This document shows positions 8,362-17,171 of a stretch of 64,000 nt of DNA, one piece after another. Within the stretch, counting starts at the first letter, position 1, and each line of letters opens with the position of its first letter. The DNA comes from Terriglobia bacterium (lineage in GTDB: Bacteria > Acidobacteriota > Terriglobia > Terriglobales > Acidobacteriaceae). The notes under the pieces were generated by a model, which was given only the letters and a program-made list of their open reading frames with translations, was not told the origin of the DNA and did no database searches. A program made the position numbers and the translations under genes. The stretch spans positions 62,001 through 126,000 of the forward strand of contig JAIQGL010000019.1 in NCBI GenBank assembly GCA_020072585.1. Direction: 5' to 3'.

Positions 8362-10275
8362 TTATTTCGGACGTTTGATGTGGAGAGCCTTCATGCGGGA
8401 GGAAAGCGTTGAAGGCGGAATGCCAAGAGCGCTGGCCGCGCCATCAGCGCCTGCTACTTTCCAGTGGGTTTGTTCCAGAGTGCGGATGAGAGTTTCCTTT
8501 TCCAACTTCCGCAGCTCGGCCTTGGTCCGCAATGCGGGAGACCTGCCGGCGTTTTTACTTTCTCTTACAGGCGGCAACGTGGTGATTGGAAGTACGTCGC
8601 GCAGCGCCAACCGTCCGTCACGCGCGATGATAACGGCGCGCTCGATCACGTTCTCCAACTCCCTGACGTTGCCCGGCCAATGATAGGAGCGCAGACGCCG
8701 CAGGCAGTCGGGCGTTAATTCCAGGCTGGGCCTTCCCATGCGGGCACAGTAGCGATCAATGAACAGGCGGGCCAGCAGCTCCACATCCGCGCCGCGTTCG
8801 CGCAACGGAGGGACCGCAATCGGGAAAACATGGAGGCGGTAATAGAGGTCTTCGCGGAAGCGGCCGGCAGCTACTTCGTCCAGCAGGTTCCGGTTGGTGG
8901 CCGCGATCACGCGCACGTCTACCTTCCGCGTCTGGGAACTGCCAACGGGCTCATACTCGCCTTCCTGCAACACGCGCAGAAGCTTGGGCTGCAATTCCAG
9001 AGGCAGCTCGCCTACCTCATCCAGGAAGATGACTCCTTTGTGCGCCAGCTCAAATCGCCCGGTGCGCCGGTTTGCGGCCCCTGTGAACGCGCCTTTTTCA
9101 TGGCCGAAAAATTCGCTTTCGCAAAGCGCTGCCGGAATGGCCGCGCAGTTCACACGAATGAACGGTTTGGCCGCCCTCTGGCTCTGCTGATGGATCGCCC
9201 GGGCAACAAGTTCTTTCCCCGTGCCGGTTTCTCCTTCAACCAAAACGGTTGCCGGAGCGGGCGCCACCTGGTTCACGGCAGTTACAACCGCGCGGATTGA
9301 CGGGCTGTTTCCGACGATCTCGCCGCGGTTCTGCTGCTCCGCAATTTCATTCTGTAGATAGGCAGTTTCTTCTTCAAGTTCATGCAGGCGGCTCTCAGCG
9401 GCCAGTTGGTGCTCCACGTTGCGAAGAATGATGCTGTAACGGGAGCATCCCGAGAGATCAAACCGGGAGACACTCGCCTCAGCGGGAAATTGAGACCCGT
9501 CAGAGCGGACCGCGTCAAACCCGCGCGGTACCCAGGCAAAGTGCTGGCCCTGGGCCTCAAGTTCCTGGATGACCGTGCACAGCTTCTGCGCGCTGCCTGG
9601 AGTCAGAAGAGAGGTCAATTTCCGGTTGGCGAGAGATTCGGCAGGGAAGGCAAAGATCGCGGCTGCCGATTCGTTGGCCCGTTGTATCCGGAATTGATCA
9701 TCCAGTTCAAAGATGGCATCCATGGCGCTCTCGATCAATCTGGCGAAGCGGCATTCGCTCTCGTGAATCGAGGATTCCGCGCGCAACCGGTTAAACTCGG
9801 CTGCCGCCCGGTCGGCAAAGATCCGAAATACTGACTCCAGCTCCGGGGTCAGTTCAAAGGGTTTTGTGTCCATCGCGGAGAGATGGCCAAGCACGGTACC
9901 GTCCGGCCTGAACAAAGGAACGCCCGTATAACTGACGGCGTTGAGTCTAGGCAGATCGGCGTCATCAGGGAACAGCTCAATAATGCGATCAGGAAAGTAA
10001 ACCAGGCAACCTCTTTCGATCACCAATGCGCAGGGGGTTCCTGACAGGTTGTACTCGTAATCCTCGATGTAGTGGTCGTTCATCCAGAACGCCAGCGACC
10101 GCAAAACATTGCGGTCAGGCAGATATTCCGTGACCCAGACACCGGCGACATCCATTGCCATTGCCGTGGAGCGCACCAGGGCGTGAAAGAATTCCCGCCC
10201 GGTTTTTGAAGAGGTGCCTTCAAGGAGAAACCGTATCAGTTCCTCAGGACTATTTCGCAGGGTATTGCAGATCAT
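8362..10275 (-). CDS. Sigma-54-dependent activator with GAF and PAS domains
   Basis: 637 residues in FhlA-like order: a GAF-like domain (about 10-165), a PAS domain (about 175-290), a short coiled coil, an AAA+ domain (about 320-550) and a Fis-type HTH at the C-terminus (ALGIPPSTLSSRMKALHIKR). Walker A is GETGTGKE, and the GAFTGA loop that contacts sigma-54 is intact (GHEKGAFTGAANRR). There is no receiver domain, so the signal is probably sensed directly by GAF/PAS. A GGAGAAGG ribosome-binding site precedes ATG 10275. The nearest target candidate is the secreted protein gene downstream, which has a matching promoter and inverted repeat. Confidence 0.95.
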   Translation of the reverse strand: MICNTLRNSPEELIRFLLEGTSSKTGREFFHALVRSTAMAMDVAGVWVTEYLPDRNVLRSLAFWMNDHYIEDYEYNLSGTPCALVIERGCLVYFPDRIIELFPDDADLPRLNAVSYTGVPLFRPDGTVLGHLSAMDTKPFELTPELESVFRIFADRAAAEFNRLRAESSIHESECRFARLIESAMDAIFELDDQFRIQRANESAAAIFAFPAESLANRKLTSLLTPGSAQKLCTVIQELEAQGQHFAWVPRGFDAVRSDGSQFPAEASVSRFDLSGCSRYSIILRNVEHQLAAESRLHELEEETAYLQNEIAEQQNRGEIVGNSPSIRAVVTAVNQVAPAPATVLVEGETGTGKELVARAIHQQSQRAAKPFIRVNCAAIPAALCESEFFGHEKGAFTGAANRRTGRFELAHKGVIFLDEVGELPLELQPKLLRVLQEGEYEPVGSSQTRKVDVRVIAATNRNLLDEVAAGRFREDLYYRLHVFPIAVPPLRERGADVELLARLFIDRYCARMGRPSLELTPDCLRRLRSYHWPGNVRELENVIERAVIIARDGRLALRDVLPITTLPPVRESKNAGRSPALRTKAELRKLEKETLIRTLEQTHWKVAGADGAASALGIPPSTLSSRMKALHIKRPK

Positions 10276-10623
10276 CTAAGCCTTCTCCGTATCGAATCTT
10301 ATTGTTCGACGATGATCGTGGCTGCGCTTTTCGTCATTTGAGCTACAAACACACATTTCCATCCATCGGGCGGAAGCCGGCCAATTCACTCAAATTTAGA
10401 CGATCATCCTTGGGGGTACGTGAGCCTGAAATCCGCTTTAACGTTCAGTAAACAGAAGCCTTAGTATCGTTCTACCTGGTCTCAAATATCACGTTGCTTC
10501 GCTGTCGCATTTAGAACATTTTACGACACAGTTGCAAGGTTCGATTCGTCAACGTAACAACGGATTCATTATTTTTTATAGTGCATCCTGCCCCTGCGTC
10601 CATAGCTTGCCGGGCGGGGGAAG
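10276..10623. other. Intergenic region, 348 bp
   Basis: No gene was found. Reading on the minus strand towards the activator gene there is a weak sigma-70-like pair, TTGCAA and TAAATG, 18 bp apart around 10505-10535. A GC-rich patch near 10590-10620 follows the PhyH stop and could fold, but it lacks a convincing U-tract. Confidence 0.4.
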
Positions 10624-11325
10624 TTATGCCATGGCCAGGCGCAGAGGAGCACTCACAATATTTTGCGAGGCGTATTCAATGTGAATGACCCGCCGGGGGA
10701 CATCTGAATGTGACTTGGATGAGGCATGGATGATCAACGGACGCATCACAATCACTCCGCCTCTGGGTACCAGGCAAGTCACAGCGTTCACGCTGGCGGC
10801 GATGACCTCGATTTGCTGGTCGCTGAAGACCCCTTGTCGATGGGTTTCCGGCAACACTCGCAGCGGACCATTGTCGTCCCTGGAATCGTCAAGATGCAGC
10901 CTCAGTGCTACCACCTGCTCCAGAGCTTGTGCCGGCGCATGGGCATAGGCGATCCCTTCTTTTTCAGACCATGGGCCCCAGCCCGGTGCTTCATGCTTTT
11001 CGCGGAGCGGAAGCGCCGTATCCTGATGCCACGTGATGGGCCAGTTGGAATCAGGTGATTTATCAAAGAGTGTTGCGCGGAAGGGAAAGGCGTCATTGCC
11101 AAGCACGGATTGTGCAATCCCGAGCAGGCGAGGATCTCCTGCCAGACCGGCGATGTCAGAATTGCCAAGCAGGTGGCGGACACCCGCTCGGCTGCGGCGC
11201 AACGCAGAGCCTCCCAACTTGAGAGTCAGCTGCTGGATATCTGCAATGGGTAATACGCTCTGAAAAATCGCATAGCCATCCTGCGCTACTTGCAAAGCGC
11301 AAGTTCGATAAAGCGGCTCTTCCAT
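10624..11325 (-). CDS. Phytanoyl-CoA dioxygenase (PhyH)-family protein
   Basis: 233 residues. The non-haem Fe(II)/2-oxoglutarate site is visible as the HxD pair in PITWHQDTALPL and the distal histidine in MRPLIIHASSKS, followed by an arginine (DVPRRVIHIEY) placed to bind 2-oxoglutarate. PhyH-family enzymes hydroxylate varied small molecules; the substrate here is unknown. I start at ATG 11325 (MEEPLYRTC). The open frame extends to 11472, but that would overlap the M20 peptidase gene and adds a Ser/Arg-rich stretch unlike the family. It lies 37 bp downstream of the peptidase gene on the same strand. Confidence 0.85.
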   Translation of the reverse strand: MEEPLYRTCALQVAQDGYAIFQSVLPIADIQQLTLKLGGSALRRSRAGVRHLLGNSDIAGLAGDPRLLGIAQSVLGNDAFPFRATLFDKSPDSNWPITWHQDTALPLREKHEAPGWGPWSEKEGIAYAHAPAQALEQVVALRLHLDDSRDDNGPLRVLPETHRQGVFSDQQIEVIAASVNAVTCLVPRGGVIVMRPLIIHASSKSHSDVPRRVIHIEYASQNIVSAPLRLAMA

Positions 11326-11362
11326 TACCCGTTCGCGCGCTCTCAACAGCTCACCCGATTTT

Positions 11363-12736
11363 CTACTCTCCCAGCTTCTCGAAGAACCTGATAATCGATT
11401 CAATCCCACGATAGAAGTTTGGGATGTGGAACTTCTCATTGGGGGCGTGCAGGTTATCGTCAGGCAAACCAAAGCCCATCATCACGCTGGGAATCTTGAG
11501 CACGTCCTGGAAATCGGTAACAATAGGAATCGATCCGCCGGAGCGGATGAAGACTGTATCTTTTTTGAAGACCTCATGCAGCGCTTGGGTCGCGGCCTTG
11601 ATAAAAGGATTGTTCGTTCCCACCACGCAGGCCGGTCCTTTGCTGAAGACCTTGATATTGGTTTCAATCCCTTTGGGCGTGAGTTTTTTTACGTACTTGG
11701 TGTACTTCTTGAGGACGTCGTCCGGGTCCTGGTTGGGCACCAGGCGCATGGAGACCTTAGCGAAAGCGCGAGCAGGAATCACGGTCTTGGCGCCGGGAGC
11801 GGTAAAGCCGCCGGGCATGCCGTGGACTTCCAGCGTTGGCCGCGCCCATGTGCGATAGAGCACCGAGTATCCCGGCTCGCCGGTCAGCACTTTCGATCCT
11901 ACTTCCGTCTTGCGGTAGTGCTCTTCCTTGAAGGGCAGCCGCTTCCAGGCCTTCAGTTCATCTTTGCTCGGCGCCTTCATGCCTTTGTAGAAGCCGGGGA
12001 TCAGGATCTTACCTTTGGAATCCTTCAGCTTGCTGATGATCTCGATCAGCGCAAAGAATGGATTGGGCGCGGCGCCGCCGTACATGCCGGAATGCAGGTC
12101 GGTCTTGGGGCCCTGGGCTTCGATTTCGGTATAGACCAACCCGCGCAGTCCGACGCAAAGCGTAGGCAAATTTGGAGCGAACAGCTCCGTGTCGCACACC
12201 AACGCGAAATCGGCCTTCAGTTTGGCCTTCTGCTCACGCACGTACGCTGCAATCGATTCGCCGCCAACCTCCTCTTCACCTTCAATGATGAACTTCACGT
12301 TCAGCGGTAGCTTGCCGTTGTTGGCGCGCATGAGCGCTTCCACGGCCTTGATCTCCATCCATAGCTGGCCTTTATCATCCACGGCGCCACGAGCGTAGAT
12401 ATTCTGGTTGCGTTCGGTGGGCTCGAACGGCGGCGTCAGCCATTCATTCAGCGGGTCCGGCGGCTGAACGTCATAATGCGCGTAGCACAACACGGTAGGC
12501 TTGCCCGGCGCATGCAGCCAGTCGCCATAAACCAGCGGATGGCCCTTGGTGGGGATGACATCCACATTTTCCAGGCCAATGCGGCGCATCTCGTCGGCCA
12601 CGAACATGGCGGCGCGGCGGACATCTTCTTTATGCTCCGGAGCGGTGCTCACGCTGGGAATGCGTAGCAGGTCTTTCAACTCGCCCAAAAATTTCTGCTG
12701 GTTTTCTTTTGCGTAACTGACTGCGGATGAAGCCAT
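11363..12736 (-). CDS. M20 family metallopeptidase (dipeptidase type)
   Basis: 457 residues with all the landmarks of the ArgE/DapE/CNDP dipeptidase group: YAHYDVQPPD (zinc His and catalytic Asp), AVDDKGQLW (bridging Asp), IEGEEEVGGES (general-base Glu and zinc Glu), VCDTE, LHSGMYGG in the dimerisation lid domain, and the C-terminal zinc histidine in DNLHAPNEKF. There is no signal peptide, so it is cytoplasmic. It should hydrolyse short peptides or N-acylated amino acids; the exact substrate cannot be read from motifs. The start ATG 12736 has GGAG-type ribosome-binding sequence upstream. Confidence 0.93.
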   Translation of the reverse strand: MASSAVSYAKENQQKFLGELKDLLRIPSVSTAPEHKEDVRRAAMFVADEMRRIGLENVDVIPTKGHPLVYGDWLHAPGKPTVLCYAHYDVQPPDPLNEWLTPPFEPTERNQNIYARGAVDDKGQLWMEIKAVEALMRANNGKLPLNVKFIIEGEEEVGGESIAAYVREQKAKLKADFALVCDTELFAPNLPTLCVGLRGLVYTEIEAQGPKTDLHSGMYGGAAPNPFFALIEIISKLKDSKGKILIPGFYKGMKAPSKDELKAWKRLPFKEEHYRKTEVGSKVLTGEPGYSVLYRTWARPTLEVHGMPGGFTAPGAKTVIPARAFAKVSMRLVPNQDPDDVLKKYTKYVKKLTPKGIETNIKVFSKGPACVVGTNNPFIKAATQALHEVFKKDTVFIRSGGSIPIVTDFQDVLKIPSVMMGFGLPDDNLHAPNEKFHIPNFYRGIESIIRFFEKLGE

Positions 12737-12830
12737 AAAAGGTTCTCCTTGCAGGTATGGACTAAACTCAAAAGTATACAGCGCGCGGGTGGTTGGTGTG
12801 CAGATGCCGCGGGATCAACAACCCCCAAAG

Positions 12831-13262
12831 TCAGTTTTCCAATTTGATCCTGGCCAGTTTCTTGACAACGGCAGCGTCTTTCGCTGTTTTCACGTCGAGC
12901 CTAAGGCCGGTCCCTTCGGCATAGCGTTTGGCTTCGTTAATTATTTTGATCACCGGCGCGGGAAGCCCGCTCTGGCGCGCCGCCTGCACTGCCTTGTCCC
13001 CTAGAGCAAACGACGCGCGAAAACATCCCTGACAAGGGGCCAGATAAACGATGATCCGGTCGCCATGCTTCAGCCGCAGCGACCAGCCAAGCTTCTTTGA
13101 CGACGAACCCCATTCCTGAACATCGATGCCATCGGCGGTGAGGTCGGCGAGAAGCTGCGACCAGAGCTTTTTCGCTGGTCCCAGTGCCTTATCCAATTCA
13201 GCATTGGAAGGCGCTTTTACCTTGCCGATAAATGCGTTCGTGCACGGAGATGGGATTTGCAC
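12831..13262 (-). CDS. DUF3788-like protein
   Basis: 143 residues. The central segment, WSLRLKHGDRIIVYLAPCQG then CFRASFALGDKAV, matches what I remember of the DUF3788 family, whose function is unknown. Two cysteines lie close together in PCQGCF. The start is assigned to GTG 13262 by analogy with the family N-terminus rather than by a ribosome-binding site, which is not evident. It follows the VWA gene by 28 bp on the same strand. Confidence 0.7.
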   Translation of the reverse strand: MQIPSPCTNAFIGKVKAPSNAELDKALGPAKKLWSQLLADLTADGIDVQEWGSSSKKLGWSLRLKHGDRIIVYLAPCQGCFRASFALGDKAVQAARQSGLPAPVIKIINEAKRYAEGTGLRLDVKTAKDAAVVKKLARIKLEN

Positions 13263-13290
13263 AAGAAGGAGTATACGCGGAGGCGGTGGT

Positions 13291-14433
13291 CTATTCTTTT
13301 ACGCCCACTGCCGCATCCACCCAGTATCCCTTGCGTGCCCTTACTTCGTATTCTGACTGGTTTTTGATTTTCAGTTCCAGCGTATGGAAACCTGAGTGTG
13401 GAGACTGCGGATGGAAGCTCAGGAAATAGTAGTTCGGGACCTCATTCGAGATGGTGATCAGGTGCTGGGCGAGCGTTTTTGCGTCCTTGAAGGCAAAGTA
13501 TTCGCCGCCGGTCAGCTGCGCCACCGACTTGGGGACATTGCGTCTGAGGCCGTCTTTGGCAAGCAGGAACGCCATCCGCGCAAGCCTCAGGGGAGGGATC
13601 AGGTCACTGGCGCAGTCCAGAGCCTGAACGCTACGTTTGCCGTGCGCGTCAGGGGCTGCGTTTGGATCATGGCTCATACAGCCGCCTGGTGCGTATGGTT
13701 CGTTCGAGTTGGCATTTCCTCCGGGCGCAGGCAGCTTTGAGGCCTGGTGCTTCACCGCGGTTTGCGCGGTGGAAAAGCCAAAGCTATAAATCGCGGTGTT
13801 TGTATCCTGGACTGCGCGAACGGCATCGTCAAAGCTCGTCTGGCTGCCGTTGTCGACGGTCTCACTCAAGAGCAGCACGGCGCGGCGATAGGCCGGCGGC
13901 TGCTCGCGCAGGAGTTGAATGCCAAAGTTGAGCGCGTCAAGTATGGCCGCGCCAGCATCACCACTGTGAAGAGCGGCAATCGTTTCAGACGCGGCATCGG
14001 TATCGGGGGTGAAGTCCTGTTCGAGACGAGGCGTGCTGTCAAAGGCGATCACGGCAACGCTATGTTCCACCCCGCCGATCACCGCATCCAGCACCGGCCC
14101 GAGGTTGCGATAGTCACGCAGATGCGTTGCGCCTTGTCCACCGGTTTCCACGATGACAGCCAATGCCAGGGGCTGGCCGAGCGCATCTTCCTCAACTCGC
14201 ACAGTTTGGGGAACGCCGTTATCTGTGAGAATGAAATCTTCCGCGGTGAGCGAAAAGACGATTTTGGCGGCCTTGCTTTTTACAAGTACAGGTACAAGCA
14301 CCAGATTCGAGCGGGTTGTGAGCGTCGGGACCTGCGCGCTGGGAGAGGATTGCTCGCTGCTCTGCGCATTGGCTGCCTCAAATGAAAGCCAAAGGAGTAG
14401 CGCAATTACAAAAGAGAATTTCAATCGATTCAT
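13291..14433 (-). CDS. Exported VWA protein (VWFA-related acidobacterial type)
   Basis: 380 residues with a signal peptide (MNRLKFSFVIALLLWLSFEAANA). The segment LVLVPVLVKSKAAKIVFSLT with AEDFILTDNGVPQ is the signature N-terminal strand set of the acidobacterial VWFA-related domain. The VWA fold follows; its MIDAS first motif is degenerate (VIVETGGQG instead of DxSxS), so metal binding is doubtful. It is probably periplasmic or surface-located and of unknown role. Genomes of this phylum carry many copies, which supports the taxonomic reading of the window. ATG 14433 is the start. Confidence 0.88.
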   Translation of the reverse strand: MNRLKFSFVIALLLWLSFEAANAQSSEQSSPSAQVPTLTTRSNLVLVPVLVKSKAAKIVFSLTAEDFILTDNGVPQTVRVEEDALGQPLALAVIVETGGQGATHLRDYRNLGPVLDAVIGGVEHSVAVIAFDSTPRLEQDFTPDTDAASETIAALHSGDAGAAILDALNFGIQLLREQPPAYRRAVLLLSETVDNGSQTSFDDAVRAVQDTNTAIYSFGFSTAQTAVKHQASKLPAPGGNANSNEPYAPGGCMSHDPNAAPDAHGKRSVQALDCASDLIPPLRLARMAFLLAKDGLRRNVPKSVAQLTGGEYFAFKDAKTLAQHLITISNEVPNYYFLSFHPQSPHSGFHTLELKIKNQSEYEVRARKGYWVDAAVGVKE

Positions 14434-14574
14434 CTTGAGCCTTCTCTACTTCCTGGCTTACGGGTTTCAAGATCTTCCTGCCTACTCGCGCGCTGCTGGC
14501 AACGTGTGCTGGCTTGATGGCCGTTCGGGATAACGACTTAAGTAGGTAATGAAGTGTATTTATCGACACTGCTT

Positions 14575-14850
14575 TCAAACTGTGCCACTATCAGATTGGT
14601 GCGCGCGCCATTCTTCAACGCGTTGTTGCAGATGCTTCTCTAGTCCTTCCGGAATGGGCTTTGACTTAACCTTAAATGCCTGGCGGATGATTTCGTTCAC
14701 TACTTCCATTTCGCACCATTCGGGATGTTCACGGCGAATTTTCTGTTTTCTGATCGAGCGATCAAATTCGGTGATCTCACAAGCAAGCAGAAAATGCTGC
14801 TCTTGCGTCAAGAAGGAATAGAACAGTTGTTCAGGATAGCGCCACGCCAT
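14575..14850 (-). CDS. Small hypothetical protein (91 aa)
   Basis: A compact, highly charged soluble protein (MAWRYPEQLFYSFLTQEQHF...). Pattern: aromatic-rich N-terminus, then a long Glu/Arg/Lys helix-forming middle. No family is recognised. It is divergent from ribA with only 37 bp between starts. I prefer ATG 14850 over the TTG at 14856. Composition and the absence of a competing gene make it probably real, but neither strand shows a strong ribosome-binding site. Confidence 0.5.
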   Translation of the reverse strand: MAWRYPEQLFYSFLTQEQHFLLACEITEFDRSIRKQKIRREHPEWCEMEVVNEIIRQAFKVKSKPIPEGLEKHLQQRVEEWRAHQSDSGTV

Positions 14851-14887
14851 AGACAAATGTTACCACCGCGCATTCTATAATGATGAT

Positions 14888-15532
14888 GTGAGTTCTCATT
14901 TCTCTCTCCGCAAAATGGCTGAAGCCGACTTCCCCACGCGATGGGGGCACTTTCGTATTCTTGGCTTTGAAGGCCAGTTCGGCAGCGGCCCTGCAACTGA
15001 CGGTTCCGCTACAAGCGACCGACGCAAAGAAGAAGCGGTTGCGCTGGTGATGGGGGACATTCACTCGTCTCCGCCTCTCGTCCGCATCCACTCGCAATGC
15101 CTTACCGGCGATGTGTTTGGTTCATTGCGCTGCGACTGCCGCCAGCAACTGGAGATGGCGCTCGCCATGATCGCGCAGGCCGGCGCCGGCGTGTTGCTTT
15201 ATGAGTTGCAGGAAGGTCGCGGCATTGGATTGATGCCCAAATTGCAGGCTTATGAGTTACAGGACCAGGGGAGGGACACGGTCCAGGCAAATGAAGACCT
15301 GGGCTTCAAGGCTGATCATCGCGAGTTTCAGTTGCCGGCAGAAGTGCTGAAGGCACTGGGGCTGAAACAGGTCAAACTGCTCTCCAATAATCCGCAGAAG
15401 GTCGCAGCATTGGAGTCCGCAGGAATCAAAGTGGTGGAACGCGTCCCCTGCGAGGTGGAACCCCACGCCGCCTCAGAGCGATACCTGAACACAAAGAAGG
15501 AAAAGCTGGGGCATCTGTTCACTGACCGTTAG
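14888..15532 (+). CDS. ribA: GTP cyclohydrolase II
   Basis: 214 residues. The enzyme opens GTP to 2,5-diamino-6-ribosylamino-4(3H)-pyrimidinone 5'-phosphate, the first step of riboflavin synthesis. The RIHSQCLTGDVFGSLRCDC block gives the three zinc cysteines and GTP contacts. LLYELQEGRGIGLMPKLQAY carries the catalytic arginine region, and LLSNNPQKVAALESAGI closes the fold. There is no fused DHBP synthase (RibB) domain; other rib genes are not in the window. Start GTG 14888; an internal ATG at 14915 is also possible because the first nine residues are not conserved family sequence. Confidence 0.93.
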   Translation: MSSHFSLRKMAEADFPTRWGHFRILGFEGQFGSGPATDGSATSDRRKEEAVALVMGDIHSSPPLVRIHSQCLTGDVFGSLRCDCRQQLEMALAMIAQAGAGVLLYELQEGRGIGLMPKLQAYELQDQGRDTVQANEDLGFKADHREFQLPAEVLKALGLKQVKLLSNNPQKVAALESAGIKVVERVPCEVEPHAASERYLNTKKEKLGHLFTDR

Positions 15533-15565
15533 CAGCTTGCTGGATCGCCCGCATGAGGACAACTG

Positions 15566-15976
15566 TCAGGCCGGCTTCTCACAGTTAATCAGCCACGTAA
15601 TGCCGAATCGATCAACGAGAACACCGAAACGAAGGGCCCAAAATGTTTCCTGGAGCGGCGTTTGAACAATTCCATTTTCTGCCAGGGCCTTAAAGATGCG
15701 TTCCGCTTCCACTGGATCGCTGAGATTGAACTGTAACGCGAAGCCCTGCGGCTTTTGATATTGCCCGGGCAGCGCATCTGAGCCGGACAGCATGGAATCG
15801 GCAAGAGCGAACGTGGCATGGCTGATCTTCTTTCGCCAGTCTGAAGGCGTTTGCAGGTCCATGGGCGTATTCTCGTATGTCATCATCAGCGTGGTCCGGC
15901 CGTGCAAGTGCTCCTCGTAGAACTTAAAGGCCTCCTCGCACTGGCCGTTAAACGTGAGATGTGGATACAACTGCAC
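15566..15976 (-). CDS. VOC/PhnB-like protein
   Basis: 136 residues of the PhnB/3-demethylubiquinone-methyltransferase-like branch of the vicinal oxygen chelate superfamily. MQLYPHLTFNGQCEEAFKFY at the start and DRFGITWLINCE at the end are typical. GTG 15976 is chosen because AAAGGAGG lies five bases upstream; the open frame itself extends to a TTG at 15994, but that would place the ribosome-binding site inside the gene. The enzymatic role is unknown. It is convergent with ribA, whose stop is 33 bp away. Confidence 0.85.
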   Translation of the reverse strand: MQLYPHLTFNGQCEEAFKFYEEHLHGRTTLMMTYENTPMDLQTPSDWRKKISHATFALADSMLSGSDALPGQYQKPQGFALQFNLSDPVEAERIFKALAENGIVQTPLQETFWALRFGVLVDRFGITWLINCEKPA

Positions 15977-16025
15977 CCTGTCCTCCTTTTGCAAACACAG
16001 ACTATCCGGCTGATTCAGGGGTACT

Positions 16026-16116
16026 ATCTTTATTCCAAAATATCTTTATTTCAAAACTTTTTATTGCAAGGATCTTCATTTCAAAGATCTTTGTTGTAAA
16101 GACCTTTGCAAGAGCC
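16026..16116. repeat. Degenerate 15-bp tandem repeat across a gene end
   Basis: About six units with starts at 16026, 16042, 16057, 16072, 16087 and 16102 (period 15, one of 16). Units 1, 2, 4 and 5 are close to ATCTTTATTTCAAAA; units 3 and 6 are more diverged. The stop codon of the DUF2520-type gene (16076-16078) falls within unit 4, so the last residues RSLQQRSLK are encoded by repeats. Confidence 0.75.
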
Positions 16117-16966
16117 TGGCAAGCTGTGTCCGGTTTTGCGACGGCAAATCAATCAATGCCGACTTCACCAGCGCCCGGTACACGTCGCTGGCGCCAGGTA
16201 CTCGTTTCAGTTGCTGCAGGTGGCGGCGCACGGTGTTCAGGTCTCCGCGCTTGATCGGTCCACTGAAAGCCGCCGCAGCGCCGCACTCAAGGTAATTCTT
16301 CATGGTCTGGCGCAGAATTGGGCCCATCACTTTCCTGGTTTGGCTTGCAGTTAAGCCGGCGCCACGGCCCACACGCTCCGCGGTCACCAGCGTTGCCACA
16401 AGCAACGGTGAAGAAAATGACCCCAGTGCATGGTAGAGCGGCTTGGCGGATTTTCTAATGGGAAATGCTTCGGCACTCAGGTCCATCACAATTTTGCGGG
16501 CCGCAGCCACTGCGCGGCTGTCGCCTTCAACGGCAAATGGCACGCCCTGCATCTTTGGCGCTGTGCCGGGAACAAATGTCATCATTGGATGGAGCGAAGC
16601 GGTGCTGGCTCCTGCACGCTTGAGCGGCGCAAGCACATCACTGGTCAGCGCGCCGCTGGAATGAAAAACAATGCTGCCCTTCCAGCCTGGTTTGCGTGCG
16701 AGTTGCTTCGCCGTCCCGGCCAGTGCGTCGTCAGTGTGGCAGATCCAGAGAATGTCAGAGCTCGGTGCCGCATTTTCCAGCGAGATCGCCGCGGCCCCCA
16801 GCTTTTTTGCCAGTGCTGCCGCGCGCTTACGTGACTGCGGTGACGCGCGTCCAGCCACGGCGTCTACCCTGTAGCCAGCCGCGTGCAGCGCCGGTCCCAG
16901 AGCCTGAGCCAGGTTCCCTGCGCCGATCAGGGTAATGGTCGTCTTGTTCTTACGCCGGGGTGACAT
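16076..16966 (-). CDS. Rossmann-like plus DUF2520 domain protein
   Basis: 296 residues. An N-terminal dinucleotide-binding fold (TLIGAGNLAQALGPALHAAG) is followed by a DUF2520-type helical C-terminal domain from about residue 150, with the conserved SLHPMMTF, YHALGSFSSPLL and SGPIKRGD segments. The whole resembles ProC/6-phosphogluconate-dehydrogenase-like proteins, and the substrate is unknown. The final residues QRSLQQRSLK are encoded by a degenerate tandem repeat that continues past the stop, suggesting that repeat growth has altered the C-terminus. Start ATG 16966. Confidence 0.85.
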   Translation of the reverse strand: MSPRRKNKTTITLIGAGNLAQALGPALHAAGYRVDAVAGRASPQSRKRAAALAKKLGAAAISLENAAPSSDILWICHTDDALAGTAKQLARKPGWKGSIVFHSSGALTSDVLAPLKRAGASTASLHPMMTFVPGTAPKMQGVPFAVEGDSRAVAAARKIVMDLSAEAFPIRKSAKPLYHALGSFSSPLLVATLVTAERVGRGAGLTASQTRKVMGPILRQTMKNYLECGAAAAFSGPIKRGDLNTVRRHLQQLKRVPGASDVYRALVKSALIDLPSQNRTQLARLLQRSLQQRSLK

Positions 16967-17004
16967 TCAACGCGAGAATACCAGAAAGCCAATGCCGAAC
17001 AATC

Positions 17005-17156
17005 TTTTGAAACGCAGAGGAACCACAGGCAGAGGAGGACTTGAAATCGAAAGCTGCGGAAGATCGAATCTGCTCAACCTGATTAGCCAATGATCCACCA
17101 CCGGTTCTCCGATTCACGTTTCCTGGGGTTACCGCATTTTCCTCTGTGTTTCAAGG
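17005..17156. repeat. Imperfect 18-bp inverted repeat pair flanking 116 bp
   Basis: Arm 17005-17022 and arm 17139-17156 are reverse complements at 15 of 18 positions (core GAAAC-CAGAGGAA). They enclose a non-coding 116-bp stretch just upstream of the Nudix gene. No transposase is present. It could be a miniature mobile element or a folded intergenic repeat. Confidence 0.45.
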
Positions 17157-17171
17157 TTTTGTTTTTTCCCC

